A stretch of 64,000 nt of DNA from Streptantibioticus silvisoli (GTDB taxonomy: Bacteria > Actinomycetota > Actinomycetes > Streptomycetales > Streptomycetaceae): the NCBI RefSeq assembly GCF_027947535.2, contig NZ_JAAGKO020000010.1, positions 108,001 through 172,000 of the forward strand, given 5' to 3'. The first letter of the stretch is position 1; each line of letters starts with the position of its first letter. The notes under the pieces were generated by a model, which saw nothing but the letters and a program-made list of their open reading frames with translations, was not told where the DNA came from and ran no database searches. Of this stretch, positions 21,193 to 29,597 are shown piece by piece. Both the position numbers and the translations under genes were made by a program.

Positions 21193-22869
21193 ATGGCTGA
21201 ACTCCGGTTGGGGCCCGTGCTGCGGTACGTGGACGACGACAGCGCGACGGTGTGGGTGGAGACCGACGGCGCGTGCGAGGCGCGGGTGGTCTGCGACGAC
21301 GGGACCGCGGCCGCCGCGGCGAGCTGGTGCGTGGCCGGGCACCACTACGCCCTGGTGGTGCTCACCGGGCTGGCGCCCGGCCGGGAGACGGGCTACACGG
21401 TGGAGTTGGACGGGGAGCGGGTCTGGCCGCTGCCGGACTCGCCGTACCCGCCGAGCACGGTGCGCACCCGGCCCTCCGGCGGCGACGGCGAGTTGTGCGT
21501 GGCGTTCGGTTCGTGCCGCTGGTCGGCGCCGGCCTCGGAGGGCACCGACCGGATCGGGCCGGACGCGCTCGACACGCTGGCGCGGACCTACGCGCGCGGG
21601 TCCGGCGGCCGGCTGCCGGACCTCATGCTGCTGCTGGGCGACCAGGTCTACGCGGACGAGACCTCCCCGGCCACCCAGCGGTGGCTGGCGGCCCGGCGCG
21701 ACCTGGACGAGCCGCCGTGGACGCAGGTGGCCGACTACGAGGAGTACACCCGCCTGTACGCCGAATCCTGGCTGGACCCGGGCATCCGCTGGCTGTTGTC
21801 GTGCGTGCCGTCGTACATGGTCTTCGACGACCACGACGTCATCGACGACTGGAACACCTCGCAGGCGTGGCTGGAGGACATCCGCCGGCAGTCGTGGTGG
21901 GCGGACCGGGTCACCGGCGGCATGATGAGCTACTGGGTCTACCAGCACCTGGGCAACCTGTCGCCGCGGCAGCTGGCCGAGGACCCGCTGTACGCGGCCG
22001 TGCGGGCGGCCGGTGACGGCACCGCGGAGCTGCGGCGGTTCGCCGAGGGGGCGGACCGGGACCGCGCCGGCACCCGCTGGAGCTACCGCCGCGACATCGG
22101 GCGGGTGCGGATCGTGGTGGTCGACTCGCGTTCCGCGCGGGTGCTGGAGGAGGGCAAGCGCGCGATGCTCGACGACGGGGAGGCGGCGTGGCTGCGCGAA
22201 CAGGTGCTGAAGGACCGCGACTACGACCACCTGCTCGTCGGCACCTCGCTGCCGTGGCTGCTGCCGCACGGCATACACGCGGCCGAGTCGTGGGACGAGG
22301 CGTTGTGCGCCGGGGTGCGCGGCCCGCGCTGGGCACGGCTGGGTGAACGGCTGCGGCGGGCCGCCGACATGGAGCACTGGGCGGCGTTCCGCTCCTCGTT
22401 CGACACGCTGGCCGACCTGCTGGGCGAGGTTGCCGGACCGCGCGAGGACGGCACCCCGGGGCCGGCCACGGTCTGCGTGCTGTCCGGCGACGTGCACCAC
22501 GGCTACGCCGCACAGGCCCGCCGGCGGGACGGCGCCCAACACCCGTCGGCCGGGCGGGTGTTCCAGCTGACCTGCTCCCCGGTCCACAACAGCGTCCCGG
22601 CGGCCATGCGGCTGGGCTTCCGGGTCGGGTGGAGCTGGCTGGGCAAGGGCGTGGGCGCGCTGCTGTCCCGGCACGGGCGGCTGCCGCGGCTCCCGGTGGC
22701 CTGGCGCCGGCTGGGCGGCCCGTGGTTCGGCAACCAGTTCATGACGCTGACGGTCCGCGACCGCGCGATGCACCTGCGACTCCACCAGGTCGCCGGCGAC
22801 ACCGCCGGTTCCGCAAAGCTGATCACCCCGTTCGAGAGCACGCTGAGCGGGAGGCCCTCCGGGGAGTGA
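21193..22869 (+). CDS. PhoD-like metallophosphatase
   Basis: A 558-aa member of the PhoD/alkaline phosphatase D family. After an N-terminal beta-rich segment (residues about 1-95) the metal-binding motifs appear in order: FGSCRW near 100, LLGDQVYADE near 150, FDDHDVIDDW near 212 and SGDVHHGY near 435. These coordinate Fe/Ca or Mn/Ca in the family, which hydrolyses phosphodi- or monoesters. Unlike secreted PhoD enzymes no Tat or Sec signal is visible, so this looks like the cytoplasmic branch common in actinobacteria. No PHO box was recognised upstream. It stands alone between unrelated neighbours. Confidence 0.9.
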   Translation: MAELRLGPVLRYVDDDSATVWVETDGACEARVVCDDGTAAAAASWCVAGHHYALVVLTGLAPGRETGYTVELDGERVWPLPDSPYPPSTVRTRPSGGDGELCVAFGSCRWSAPASEGTDRIGPDALDTLARTYARGSGGRLPDLMLLLGDQVYADETSPATQRWLAARRDLDEPPWTQVADYEEYTRLYAESWLDPGIRWLLSCVPSYMVFDDHDVIDDWNTSQAWLEDIRRQSWWADRVTGGMMSYWVYQHLGNLSPRQLAEDPLYAAVRAAGDGTAELRRFAEGADRDRAGTRWSYRRDIGRVRIVVVDSRSARVLEEGKRAMLDDGEAAWLREQVLKDRDYDHLLVGTSLPWLLPHGIHAAESWDEALCAGVRGPRWARLGERLRRAADMEHWAAFRSSFDTLADLLGEVAGPREDGTPGPATVCVLSGDVHHGYAAQARRRDGAQHPSAGRVFQLTCSPVHNSVPAAMRLGFRVGWSWLGKGVGALLSRHGRLPRLPVAWRRLGGPWFGNQFMTLTVRDRAMHLRLHQVAGDTAGSAKLITPFESTLSGRPSGE

Positions 22870-22979
22870 CGCATCCGGGAGGTGCTTTCGCCGTCCCGGG
22901 TCGCCGTCGACGTCCCCGGGCACCCGGGGGGTTCGGAAGCGGGTCAACGGCCGGCATGGCCACGGCCGTTGAGGGCTGC

Positions 22980-22988
22980 TGGTAGAAT
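22980..22988 (+). promoter_or_regulatory. Putative extended -10 promoter element
   Basis: TGGTAGAAT matches the extended -10 consensus (TGn followed by TAnnnT). No good -35 lies 16-18 bp upstream. If used, transcription would begin near 22995, only about 9 nt before the terminator stem at 23004. Confidence 0.35.
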
Positions 22989-23003
22989 ATCGGACAGTAC
23001 CTC

Positions 23004-23045
23004 AGCCTTCCCGGCGCGGAACACCGCCGCCGGGGAGGCTTTTTT
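23004..23045 (+). terminator. Strong intrinsic terminator upstream of GNAT gene
   Basis: A 13-bp stem (AGCCTTCCCGGCG at 23004-23016 pairing with CGCCGGGGAGGCT at 23028-23040, one G-T pair) with an 11-nt loop ends in a run of six T residues, rare in this genome. It could terminate the PhoD transcript 130 bp upstream. Equally it could act as an attenuator or end a short RNA made from the -10-like element just before it. Confidence 0.85.
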
Positions 23046-23127
23046 CATGCCCCCGGCTCGGCCCCGGACCCGTTCACCGGTTCCGGCACCCCGTCCTCCC
23101 ACGCCGTCCAACACCTTACGGAGACCC

Positions 23128-23649
23128 ATGACCGACGTATGCGTACGCCTCGCGCAGGCCGCCGACCGGCCGCTGGCGGAGCGGCTCTGGCTGATGTTCC
23201 GCCATGACATGTCCGAGTTCGACGCCCGGTTGCCGCACCCGGACGGGACGTTCCGCGCGGAGCGGCTGCACGCGGCCTTCGACGACGCCGACCGGGTGCC
23301 GTACCTGCTCATGAGCGGCGAACAGCCCGCCGGCTTCGCCTTCGTGCGCGGGCTGGCGGGACCGGCGCGGGTCATGGGCAGCTTCTTCGTGGTGCGCGGC
23401 GCCAGGCGGACGGGCCTCGGACTGCGGGCCGCCCGCGAGGTCGTCGCCCGGCACCCCGGTCCGTGGCGGATCGCCTTCCAGGACACCAACGCCGCCGCGG
23501 TGCGCTTCTGGCACCTCGTCGCGACCGAGTGCGCCGGCGACGCCTGGACGGAGGAACGCCTTCCGGTGCCGGACCGCCCGGAACTGCCGCCGGACGTCTG
23601 GATCTCGTTCGACACCACGCGGAACGCGGAGGGCGGAGGGCGGTCGTGA
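23128..23649 (+). CDS. GNAT-family N-acetyltransferase
   Basis: A 173-aa acetyltransferase starting at the ATG at 23128 (GGAG 9 nt upstream), 83 bp after an intrinsic terminator. The fold is apparent from the central VMGSFFVVRGARRTGLG acetyl-CoA-binding strand and loop (about residues 90-106) and the C-terminal FQDTNAAAVRFWHLVA segment typical of GNAT enzymes. The acceptor substrate cannot be predicted; the family includes antibiotic- and peptide-modifying members. The terminator directly upstream suggests expression controlled by readthrough or an internal promoter. The stop codon lies inside the first copy of a 16-bp tandem repeat. Confidence 0.87.
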   Translation: MTDVCVRLAQAADRPLAERLWLMFRHDMSEFDARLPHPDGTFRAERLHAAFDDADRVPYLLMSGEQPAGFAFVRGLAGPARVMGSFFVVRGARRTGLGLRAAREVVARHPGPWRIAFQDTNAAAVRFWHLVATECAGDAWTEERLPVPDRPELPPDVWISFDTTRNAEGGGRS

Positions 23650-23692
23650 TCCCGGGGGGTCGTGATCCCGGGGGGTCGTGATCCCCGGGGGG
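23643..23692. repeat. 16-bp tandem repeat, three copies
   Basis: Three consecutive copies of GTCGTGATCCCGGGGG-like sequence with a strict 16-bp period; the third has one extra C. The first copy includes the GNAT stop codon. Such G/C-slippage repeats can vary in copy number between strains. Confidence 0.9.
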
Positions 23693-23769
23693 TGAGGCTC
23701 CGCCGGTGAGGTTCTTCGCCGGGAAGTTGGCCACGTCAGCGCCCCCTATCCAGGCAGTCTCCGCCCGGG

Positions 23770-23890
23770 GAACCGGCCACGCCGACAACCCCCGCCGGGG
23801 AACGGCCACCCCGCACGCGGACAGCTCCCGCCAGGGGTGCCGCCCGCCGCCTCACGCCGACAGCCCCCGCCGGAAGAACCGGCCGCCGTT
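23770..23890. repeat. Degenerate interspersed repeat
   Basis: At least three diverged copies of a motif reading CACGCCGACAACCCCCGCC (with variants CACGCGGACAGCTCCCGCC and CACGCCGACAGCCCCCGCC) occur about 35-40 bp apart in a noncoding stretch. Unit and spacer lengths vary and spacers are also similar, so this is not a CRISPR array. Confidence 0.6.
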
Positions 23891-23933
23891 CAACGCACCC
23901 GGCCCCCGCCGGGCACCCCAACCCCGCGGACCG

Positions 23934-24130
23934 TCAGCCGGGATCCGGGGCCGTGAGCAGGTCGCGGGCCTCCTCGGCGGTGGTTTCGCGGAGGTCCTCG
24001 GCGACGAGCAGCCAGCGGGTGACGCCGATCGACTCCAGGAAGGTCAGGTCGTGCCCGGCGACCAGCAGCGCGCCCTCGTAGGAGTGCCGCGCGCTCGTCA
24101 GCTGTCGCAGGCCGGACAGGTCGAGGGTGC
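23934..24130 (-). pseudogene. C-terminal remnant of an ABC-F ATPase
   Basis: About 65 codons translate to TLDLSGLRQLTSARHSYEGA followed by LLVAGHDLTFLESIGVTRWL. This matches the region from the Walker B/D-loop (normally NHLDL) through the H-loop (SHD; here GHD) of the second ABC domain of ABC-F proteins, with the usual short tail. Everything upstream in the frame is unrelated and there is no Walker A, signature or first ABC domain. It is best read as the surviving 3' end of a deleted gene. ABC-F proteins protect ribosomes from macrolides and related drugs in producers. Whether this fragment belonged to the nearby polyketide cluster is unknown. Confidence 0.65.
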
Positions 24131-24518
24131 GGGTCCCTCCGCGGGCCCGAGGGACCGGGCCGGGGACGGTAAGGCGCACCGAGGTCGCGTGTACGCGGGG
24201 TCACGGGCCGGCGGGAAGCCGGCCACGCGTGACGGGTTACGGCCGATGCCGTACCGCGCGATGTTCGCGGACCTCAGTTACGCATTGTCCACCTCTGTCG
24301 GAGACGACAGGACGCTCGCACTGTATCCCGGCCGTCGGTGCGGCACCCGGGATTTTCCGGCCACGCCACCGCCGGCCGGTGAGCGGGGATCGGTGAGCGG
24401 TGAGCCCGTTCCGGGGCGCCTGCCACGCCGACCGGTGAGCAGGGAGCGTTGGGCAGGGAGCGGCCCATCGCCCGGAGCAGCCGCCCGGCCGGGCCCCCGT
24501 CAGCACCCCGCGCCCACT
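24131..24518. other. Intergenic gap, no gene recognised
   Basis: About 390 bp between the ABC-F remnant and the YjbR-type gene. Only short repeats of GGTGAGCGG/GGTGAGCAGG type around 24375-24450 stand out. Open frames crossing it have no family resemblance and unusual composition, so none is called. Confidence 0.5.
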
Positions 24519-24917
24519 TCAGCGGTCCGCCGCCCCTCCGGTGAACGGGTCCCCTCCGGTGAACGGGTCCCCTCCGGTGAAGGAGTCCGCGAGGTCGGCG
24601 GGGGCGGACTGGCGCCAGGAGTCGAGGAGGATGTCGTACAGCTCCTGGAGGTCCTCCAGGGCGGCGAGCCGGGCCCGGACCCACGCGGAGTGGGCCTCGT
24701 GCGGCGGCACCCAGAACTTGGCGGGCTCGGCGGCGATCAGCTCGGCCCGTTCGTGCCGCGGGCACCGCACGGCGAAGGAGGTGGCGTCGTCGGGGACGGT
24801 GGCGAACATCCGCCCCGCTACGTCGAAGGTGGGGTGGTTCCAGCGGATCTTCTCCGCGGTCCGGGGCAGGGACAGGGCGATCCGGCGGACGTCGGCTTCG
24901 TCGACTGCGTCGGGCAC
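24519..24917 (-). CDS. MmcQ/YjbR-family protein
   Basis: A 132-aa cytoplasmic protein with the MmcQ/YjbR fold. Conserved features: ALSLPRTAEKIRWNHPTFDV near the N-terminus, then MFATVPDDATSFAVRC and the C-terminal WVRARLAALEDLQELYDILL segment. The family has a DNA-binding-like fold, but its function is not established. The GTG at 24917 with GGGAG upstream is the chosen start; longer frames begin in non-conserved sequence. The C-terminus ends with three copies of a six-residue unit (FTGGDP), encoded by an 18-bp tandem repeat, beyond the normal domain end. It is divergent from the L,D-transpeptidase gene. Confidence 0.85.
   Translation of the reverse strand: MPDAVDEADVRRIALSLPRTAEKIRWNHPTFDVAGRMFATVPDDATSFAVRCPRHERAELIAAEPAKFWVPPHEAHSAWVRARLAALEDLQELYDILLDSWRQSAPADLADSFTGGDPFTGGDPFTGGAADR
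24533..24586. repeat. 18-bp in-frame tandem repeat x3
   Basis: CCCCTCCGGTGAACGGGT occurs twice exactly (24533-24550, 24551-24568) and once with changes (24569-24586). It encodes the C-terminal FTGGDP repeats of the YjbR-type protein, so copy-number change would alter only the tail length and keep the frame. Confidence 0.92.
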
Positions 24918-25135
24918 GGTGACTGCTCCCAGGGTCTCGGGGTAGGGAACCGCCACCCGGCGTACGGCCCTCACCGGCGGGCGGCGATGATGTACGTCTA
25001 CCACGGGTTCACCCGTTCGGCCGTACGCCGAAGCCTTGACCTGTGTTTTACACGGCGCGTGCAACCGTGGTGCGGGGGCGGGTGTCCTCAGGTACAGATG
25101 TTGTCTGAAGCGCGTGACAAGAGTGAGGCTGAGGA

Positions 25136-26149
25136 ATGAATCGGGTCTGGAGGAGCGTGGGCATCGCTCTGGTGGCCGGGGCGGTACTCGCCGGCACGAG
25201 CGCCTGCAACGGGAGCTCTTCCTCGGGGTCATCGGCCGATGCCAAACCGTCGGGGCGGTCGACGGCGTCCGGCGCCGCGGCCACGGGGAAGCCGACCCCG
25301 AGTTCTTCCCCGTCGCCGACCAAGCCGGCCGGGCCGCCCATGCTGCTGAACACCATCGCGCCGGAGAGCGGGTCCACCGTCGGGGTGGCGATGCCGGTGT
25401 CGGTGGTCTTCAGCAACCCGGTGGCGACGTCCGCGCGGGCGGCCGTGGAACGGCACATGAAGATCAGCACGTCGGTGCCGGTCACCGGTGCCTGGCACTG
25501 GTTCACCAGCACGCGGGTCGACTTCCGGCCCGAGACGTACTGGAAGCCGGGCACCAAGGTGTCGGTGGACGCGGACCTGACCGGTGTCACGGACGGGAAC
25601 GGCCGCTACGGCGTGCACAGCTACCACCACACCTTCACCATCGGCGCGGACGACGAGGCCAAGGTCTCCGCGCCGGGGCACCGGATGACCGTGACGCACA
25701 ACGGCACGGTGGTCAAGACCTTCCCCATCGACGCGGGCAGCTCCAGCTGGCCGTCGTGGGACGGGACGATGGCGGTGATCGACAAGTCGCGCGAGGTGCG
25801 GATGACCTCGTGCAGCGTCGGCATCAGCTGTGACAAGAGCAGCCCCAACTACTACGACCTGACCCTGCCGTGGGACGTCCACCTGACGACCTCGGGCACC
25901 TACGTGCACTACTCGACCGGTGACCCCTACCCGGGCCACTCCGTCGGTTCGCACGGCTGCGTGCACCTGTCGCTGGCCGACGCGGAGTGGTTCTACAACT
26001 TCGTCAGGACCGGCGACCCGGTGACCATCACCGGTACCCCGCGCGGCAAGGCGCCCGGCGACAACGGCTACGCGGACTACAACCTGACGTGGTCGACGTG
26101 GCTGGCTGCCAGCGGCGCCGGGCAGGTGACGACGACGACCACCGCGTGA
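25136..26149 (+). CDS. L,D-transpeptidase lipoprotein (YkuD domain)
   Basis: A 337-aa exported lipoprotein that would form 3-3 crosslinks in, or attach proteins to, peptidoglycan. The signal peptide ends in lipobox LAGTSAC (residues about 21-27; Cys lipidated). A Ser/Pro-rich linker runs to about residue 65, then an Ig-like domain (about 70-165) and a YkuD catalytic domain (about 180-310) with HSVGSHGCVHLS, nucleophile Cys275. This is the layout of mycobacterial LdtMt-type enzymes. The ATG at 25136 follows GAGGCTGAGGA. It is transcribed away from the YjbR gene and ends before a strong hairpin. Usual family length and complete catalytic motif, so it is likely functional. Confidence 0.94.
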   Translation: MNRVWRSVGIALVAGAVLAGTSACNGSSSSGSSADAKPSGRSTASGAAATGKPTPSSSPSPTKPAGPPMLLNTIAPESGSTVGVAMPVSVVFSNPVATSARAAVERHMKISTSVPVTGAWHWFTSTRVDFRPETYWKPGTKVSVDADLTGVTDGNGRYGVHSYHHTFTIGADDEAKVSAPGHRMTVTHNGTVVKTFPIDAGSSSWPSWDGTMAVIDKSREVRMTSCSVGISCDKSSPNYYDLTLPWDVHLTTSGTYVHYSTGDPYPGHSVGSHGCVHLSLADAEWFYNFVRTGDPVTITGTPRGKAPGDNGYADYNLTWSTWLAASGAGQVTTTTTA

Positions 26150-26189
26150 CGGTCCGACCACGCGGGACCGCGTGAGACCGCCACACCGA

Positions 26190-26221
26190 TCCGGCGCCGG
26201 GGGGCTTCCCCCGGCGCCGGA
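26190..26221. terminator. Bidirectional hairpin between convergent genes
   Basis: A perfect 14-bp inverted repeat (26190-26203 with 26208-26221) with a 4-nt loop lies between the convergent L,D-transpeptidase and MMPL genes. There is no T run on either side, as is common for terminators in very GC-rich actinobacteria. Confidence 0.8.
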
Positions 26222-26247
26222 CGCGTTCGCGGCGCCGGACGCCCCGC

Positions 26248-26287
26248 TCACTCCCCCGGGGTGCGGGTCACTCCCCCGGGGTGCGGG
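26248..26287. repeat. 20-bp direct duplication at the MMPL gene end
   Basis: TCACTCCCCCGGGGTGCGGG is present twice without spacer (26248-26267 and 26268-26287). The second copy encodes the last residues and stop of the MMPL transporter; the first lies just beyond the stop and repeats it. A local slippage event is the simplest explanation. Confidence 0.9.
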
Positions 26288-28328
26288 CCGGGGCGCGGCG
26301 GTGGAACGGCGACCACCAGTTGGCGCGGCCCAGCAGGGCGACCAGGGCCGGGGCGAGCACGCCGCGGACCACGGTGGCGTCGATGAGGATGCCCAGCGCG
26401 AGGGCGGTCGCCAGGATCTTGACGTCGGTGGCGGGCACCCGCGACAGCGCGACGAAGGCGAAGAACAGGATGAGGGCGGCGGAGGTGACCAGCCGTCCGG
26501 TGCGGGCCACGCCGGCCACCGTGGCGTCGTCGGTGGTGGCACCGGCGTCGTGCTCCTCACGGATGCGCGACAGCAGGAAGACCTCGTAGTCCATCGAGAG
26601 ACCGAACAGGAAGGCGAACACCGCGATCGGGATCCACACGGTGACAGCGCCCGAGGCGGGCAGGCCGAACAGCGCCTCGGTGCCGACGCCGTGCTGCCAG
26701 ATCAGCACCGTGACGCCGTAGGCCGCGCCGAGCGACAGCACGTTGAGCACCAGCGCCTTCACCGGCAGCCACACCGAGCGCAGGGCGGCCAGCAGCAGCG
26801 CGAAGGTCACCACGACGATGACGGCGACGATCCACGGCACGTTGCCGTAGACGGCGGTGATGAAGTCCGCGTCCTGGGCGGGGATGCCGCCGACCCGGGC
26901 GCCGGTCGCGCGCGCCGCGGTCCGTACCCGGCGCGCGGCGGTGGAACCGGCGGCGGTGGCGGTGTCGTCGGTAGACCACACGTCGACCACCCGCCGGCCG
27001 CCGCGGCTCCAGGACGCCGGCGCCACGGCACCGGCGACGCCGGGCACCGCGCGGGCGGCGGCCTCGGCGCGGGACGGGTCGGCGGTCACGATCTCCACCG
27101 GGTGCGTCATCCCGGCGCCGAGCCCCGCGTCGCGCACCCGGTGCAGGGCGGTGGCGGCCGGTCCCCCGGAGGTGGCGAGCGACGCGGCCGACGGCTGGCC
27201 CAGACGCAGGCCGAGCAGCGGTGACGCCAGGGCCAGCAGGACGAGGGCCGACCCGACGGCCGCCGTCCACCGGTGCCGCACCACCGCGCCGCCGACCGCG
27301 GTCCACAGCCGGCTGACCGGGGACAGCGACCGGCGCCGCGGCCACTCCAGCCGTTCGCCGGCCGTCACCAGCAGCGCGGGCAGCAGGGTGATCGCGGCGG
27401 TGACGCTGATCAACGGGATCAGCAGCCCGGTGTAGCCGACGCTGCGGAGGAACGGCACCGGCAGCACGGTCAGCGACGCCAGGCTCACCGCGACCGTCAG
27501 GCCGGAGAAGAGCACCGAGCGCCCGGCGGTGGCCAGGGCGTTCTCCACCGCCGCGGTCCCGACGGCGCCCCGGCCGCGTTCCTCGCGCCAGCGGGTCACC
27601 ACGAGCAGCGCGTAGTCGATCGCCACGCCCAGCCCGATCAGCGCCAGCAGATACTGCACGATGAACGACACGTCCGTGACGCGGGTCAGGCCCCACATGA
27701 TCAGGAACGTCGTCAGGATCGACACGGCGGCGACCACCAGCGGCATCACCGCCAGCGCCGAGCCGAAGACCAGGAGCAGGATGACCAGCGCCGCCACCCC
27801 GCCGAAGACCGTCTCGGCCAGCACACCGGCCCCGCCGCCGCCCCCGCCCCGCATCAGCGCGTCCTGACCGGTGACGGCCAGCGGCACCCGCGACGAGCGG
27901 GCGACCCGCTGGAGGGCGGGGAGCGCGGCGGCGTACGGGTCCTGGCCGTGGCCGGGCCGGGGGTAGACCAGGACCACGCCGGTGCGGCCGTCGCGGGAGC
28001 GCAGCGCGGTGTCCGTGCCGAACGAGGCGACGCGGGCGCCGGGCACCGCCGCGCGCACGGCCGGGACGATCGCGGCGGCGTCGGCCGGGCGCACCGGCCG
28101 CGTCCCGTTCCCGGCGACCAGCAGCACGGGCGCGTCGTCACCGCCGGAGCCGAACCCGTGGAGGATCTCCTGGTTGGCCCGGTAGCCGGGCCGGCCGGGC
28201 AGACCGAAGTCGTAGCTGAGCGCGCTCGTGGCGCGCGGCGCGGCGAACGCCCCGGCGGCGGCGAGCAGCACCCACGCCGCCGTCACCCACCACCGGTACC
28301 GGACGACGAACCGTGCGAGTGCCCGCAT
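26268..28328 (-). CDS. MMPL-family RND transporter
   Basis: A 686-aa membrane exporter of the MMPL group of RND proteins, which move lipids or drugs using the proton gradient. The order is as expected: one N-terminal membrane helix (residues about 7-28), a periplasmic loop to about 150, a five-helix block (about 160-330), then helix 7, a second loop and a second five-helix block with FGLSMDYEVFLLSRIREEHD near 580. The matching GLGVAIDYALLVVTRWREE is in the first half. The start chosen is the ATG at 28328, preceded by GGGGAGAG; an in-frame ATG 14 codons upstream has poorer spacing. No substrate can be inferred. The gene has a duplicated 20-bp tail. Confidence 0.92.
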   Translation of the reverse strand: MRALARFVVRYRWWVTAAWVLLAAAGAFAAPRATSALSYDFGLPGRPGYRANQEILHGFGSGGDDAPVLLVAGNGTRPVRPADAAAIVPAVRAAVPGARVASFGTDTALRSRDGRTGVVLVYPRPGHGQDPYAAALPALQRVARSSRVPLAVTGQDALMRGGGGGGAGVLAETVFGGVAALVILLLVFGSALAVMPLVVAAVSILTTFLIMWGLTRVTDVSFIVQYLLALIGLGVAIDYALLVVTRWREERGRGAVGTAAVENALATAGRSVLFSGLTVAVSLASLTVLPVPFLRSVGYTGLLIPLISVTAAITLLPALLVTAGERLEWPRRRSLSPVSRLWTAVGGAVVRHRWTAAVGSALVLLALASPLLGLRLGQPSAASLATSGGPAATALHRVRDAGLGAGMTHPVEIVTADPSRAEAAARAVPGVAGAVAPASWSRGGRRVVDVWSTDDTATAAGSTAARRVRTAARATGARVGGIPAQDADFITAVYGNVPWIVAVIVVVTFALLLAALRSVWLPVKALVLNVLSLGAAYGVTVLIWQHGVGTEALFGLPASGAVTVWIPIAVFAFLFGLSMDYEVFLLSRIREEHDAGATTDDATVAGVARTGRLVTSAALILFFAFVALSRVPATDVKILATALALGILIDATVVRGVLAPALVALLGRANWWSPFHRRAPARTPGE

Positions 28329-28581
28329 GTCTCTCCCCACCGCCTGTGCCGCGCCCGCCCTCGCGGTCACTTCCGGAGCACGTCACAGCCTTACCACCGT
28401 CCACCGGCGACACGCCGGACCCACGGGTCACTCCCAGGGGTGACGCGCCCGCCGGTACGGGGGTGCGGCGGCGTCCTTCCGGTGTGGTCCGCCCGGCGGC
28501 GCGGCGGTCCGCGGGGCGGCGGGGCGATCCGCGGGGCGGCGGGGCGGCCGGTGCGGGCGCGGGCGGCCGGTGCCGCTCGGG

Positions 28582-29406
28582 TCAGCCGGCGGTCCCGAGG
28601 AGGTCGAGCAGGCGGGCGTGCAGCGGGGCGGGGGCGGTCAGGAAGCCGGTGGCGCCGGCCTGCCAGGGGCGGCCCGCCAGGTCGGTCACCGGCAGGCCGG
28701 CCTCGGCGGCCACCAGGGCGGCGCCCAGCAGGTTGCCGTCGTCGGTGCCGTACTGCCAGAAACCGTCGAGCCGGCCGGCCGCCACGTCGGCGATCTGCCA
28801 GGACGTGGGGCCGAGGTTGCGCACCGCGCCGGCGTGCGGCAGCACCGCCGACAGCGACCGGCCGGCCGCGCGGACCGCCGCCGGTTCCCGGGCGACCGTC
28901 GGCGGCTGGCCGGCGCCGAGCACGCACAGCGAGAGGTCCGTCTTGCGGGACGGTTCCAGCGGCCGCCCGTCGCGGTGGGCGCCGCGCCCGGCCTCGGCGG
29001 TGTACGTCTCACCGCGCACCGGCGCGTGCAGCACCGCGGCGACCGGCCGACCGTCGCGCACCAGCGCCACGCTCACCGACCAGTGCGGCAGGTCCTGGAG
29101 GAACTGCACCGCGCCGTCGAGCGCGTCCACCACCCACGCCTCGCCGGTCGCCGGCAACCGCGTGTCCAGCTCGTCGGCCCACACCGCCTGCGGGCGCACC
29201 GCCGACAGCCGCTCCCTGAACAGCTCGGTCGCGGGCCGGTCCAGGGCGTCGAACCGCCGCTTGAACTCCGCCCAGTCGGTGGCCGCCGGCATCGTCACCG
29301 GCGCCTGCGCGAGGAACGCCCCGACGGCGTGCGCGGCGGCCGTCATCGACGCCAGCAGAGGGGTCACGGCCTGGGGAACGTGTGGGTGCGCTTCGGTTGT
29401 CGTCAT
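28582..29406 (-). CDS. Inositol monophosphatase-family protein
   Basis: A 274-aa protein with the inositol monophosphatase/FBPase fold. The metal motif is WVVDALDGAVQF (Asp94, Asp97) instead of the usual W-[IV]-[IV]-D-P-[LI]-D-G-T-x-N-F: the Pro is Ala and the Thr/Asn positions are changed. The C-terminal WQIADVAAGRLDGFWQYGTD resembles the usual second motif with W-D at the site replaced by Q-Y-G-T-D-D. Metal-binding Asp residues remain, but substrate preference may be shifted. It is transcribed divergently from a GntR-MFS pair, 191 bp apart, so it may share their regulator (inference). GC-rich short repeats of TCCGCGGGGCGGC type lie just downstream. Confidence 0.85.
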   Translation of the reverse strand: MTTTEAHPHVPQAVTPLLASMTAAAHAVGAFLAQAPVTMPAATDWAEFKRRFDALDRPATELFRERLSAVRPQAVWADELDTRLPATGEAWVVDALDGAVQFLQDLPHWSVSVALVRDGRPVAAVLHAPVRGETYTAEAGRGAHRDGRPLEPSRKTDLSLCVLGAGQPPTVAREPAAVRAAGRSLSAVLPHAGAVRNLGPTSWQIADVAAGRLDGFWQYGTDDGNLLGAALVAAEAGLPVTDLAGRPWQAGATGFLTAPAPLHARLLDLLGTAG

Positions 29407-29569
29407 GCGTCCATCGTCGGGCCGGGCCGGGTTCCGGCGGCGTTCGGACGGCACCGGGTGAGCGAAAGAGGATGTGGAGCGAGCCCTTGTGGCGGAACCG
29501 GTCAACACCTGCCGTCGAAACGGTGGGTGCGGGGCGTCCGCGATCCGCGCGGGGAGCGATGCACGCAAC

Positions 29570-29581
29570 CTTGCATGCAAG
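29570..29581. promoter_or_regulatory. Perfect 12-bp palindrome, candidate GntR operator
   Basis: CTTGCATGCAAG is a perfect palindrome 16 bp before the GntR start codon in the divergent intergenic region. Its position fits autoregulation by the adjacent FadR/GntR-type protein, whose sites are typically short palindromes. It has not been matched to a known consensus. Confidence 0.5.
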
Positions 29582-29597
29582 ACGTAGGCTGATACGC

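Noticed and set aside
23770..23890. Possible CRISPR array
   Set aside because: Repeats are degenerate, spacers short and similar to each other, and there are no cas genes in the window.
23706..25139. A 477-codon plus-strand frame across several gaps and the YjbR gene
   Set aside because: No family resemblance, low-complexity Pro/Arg/Gly sequence, and it runs through repeats and antisense to a recognised gene.
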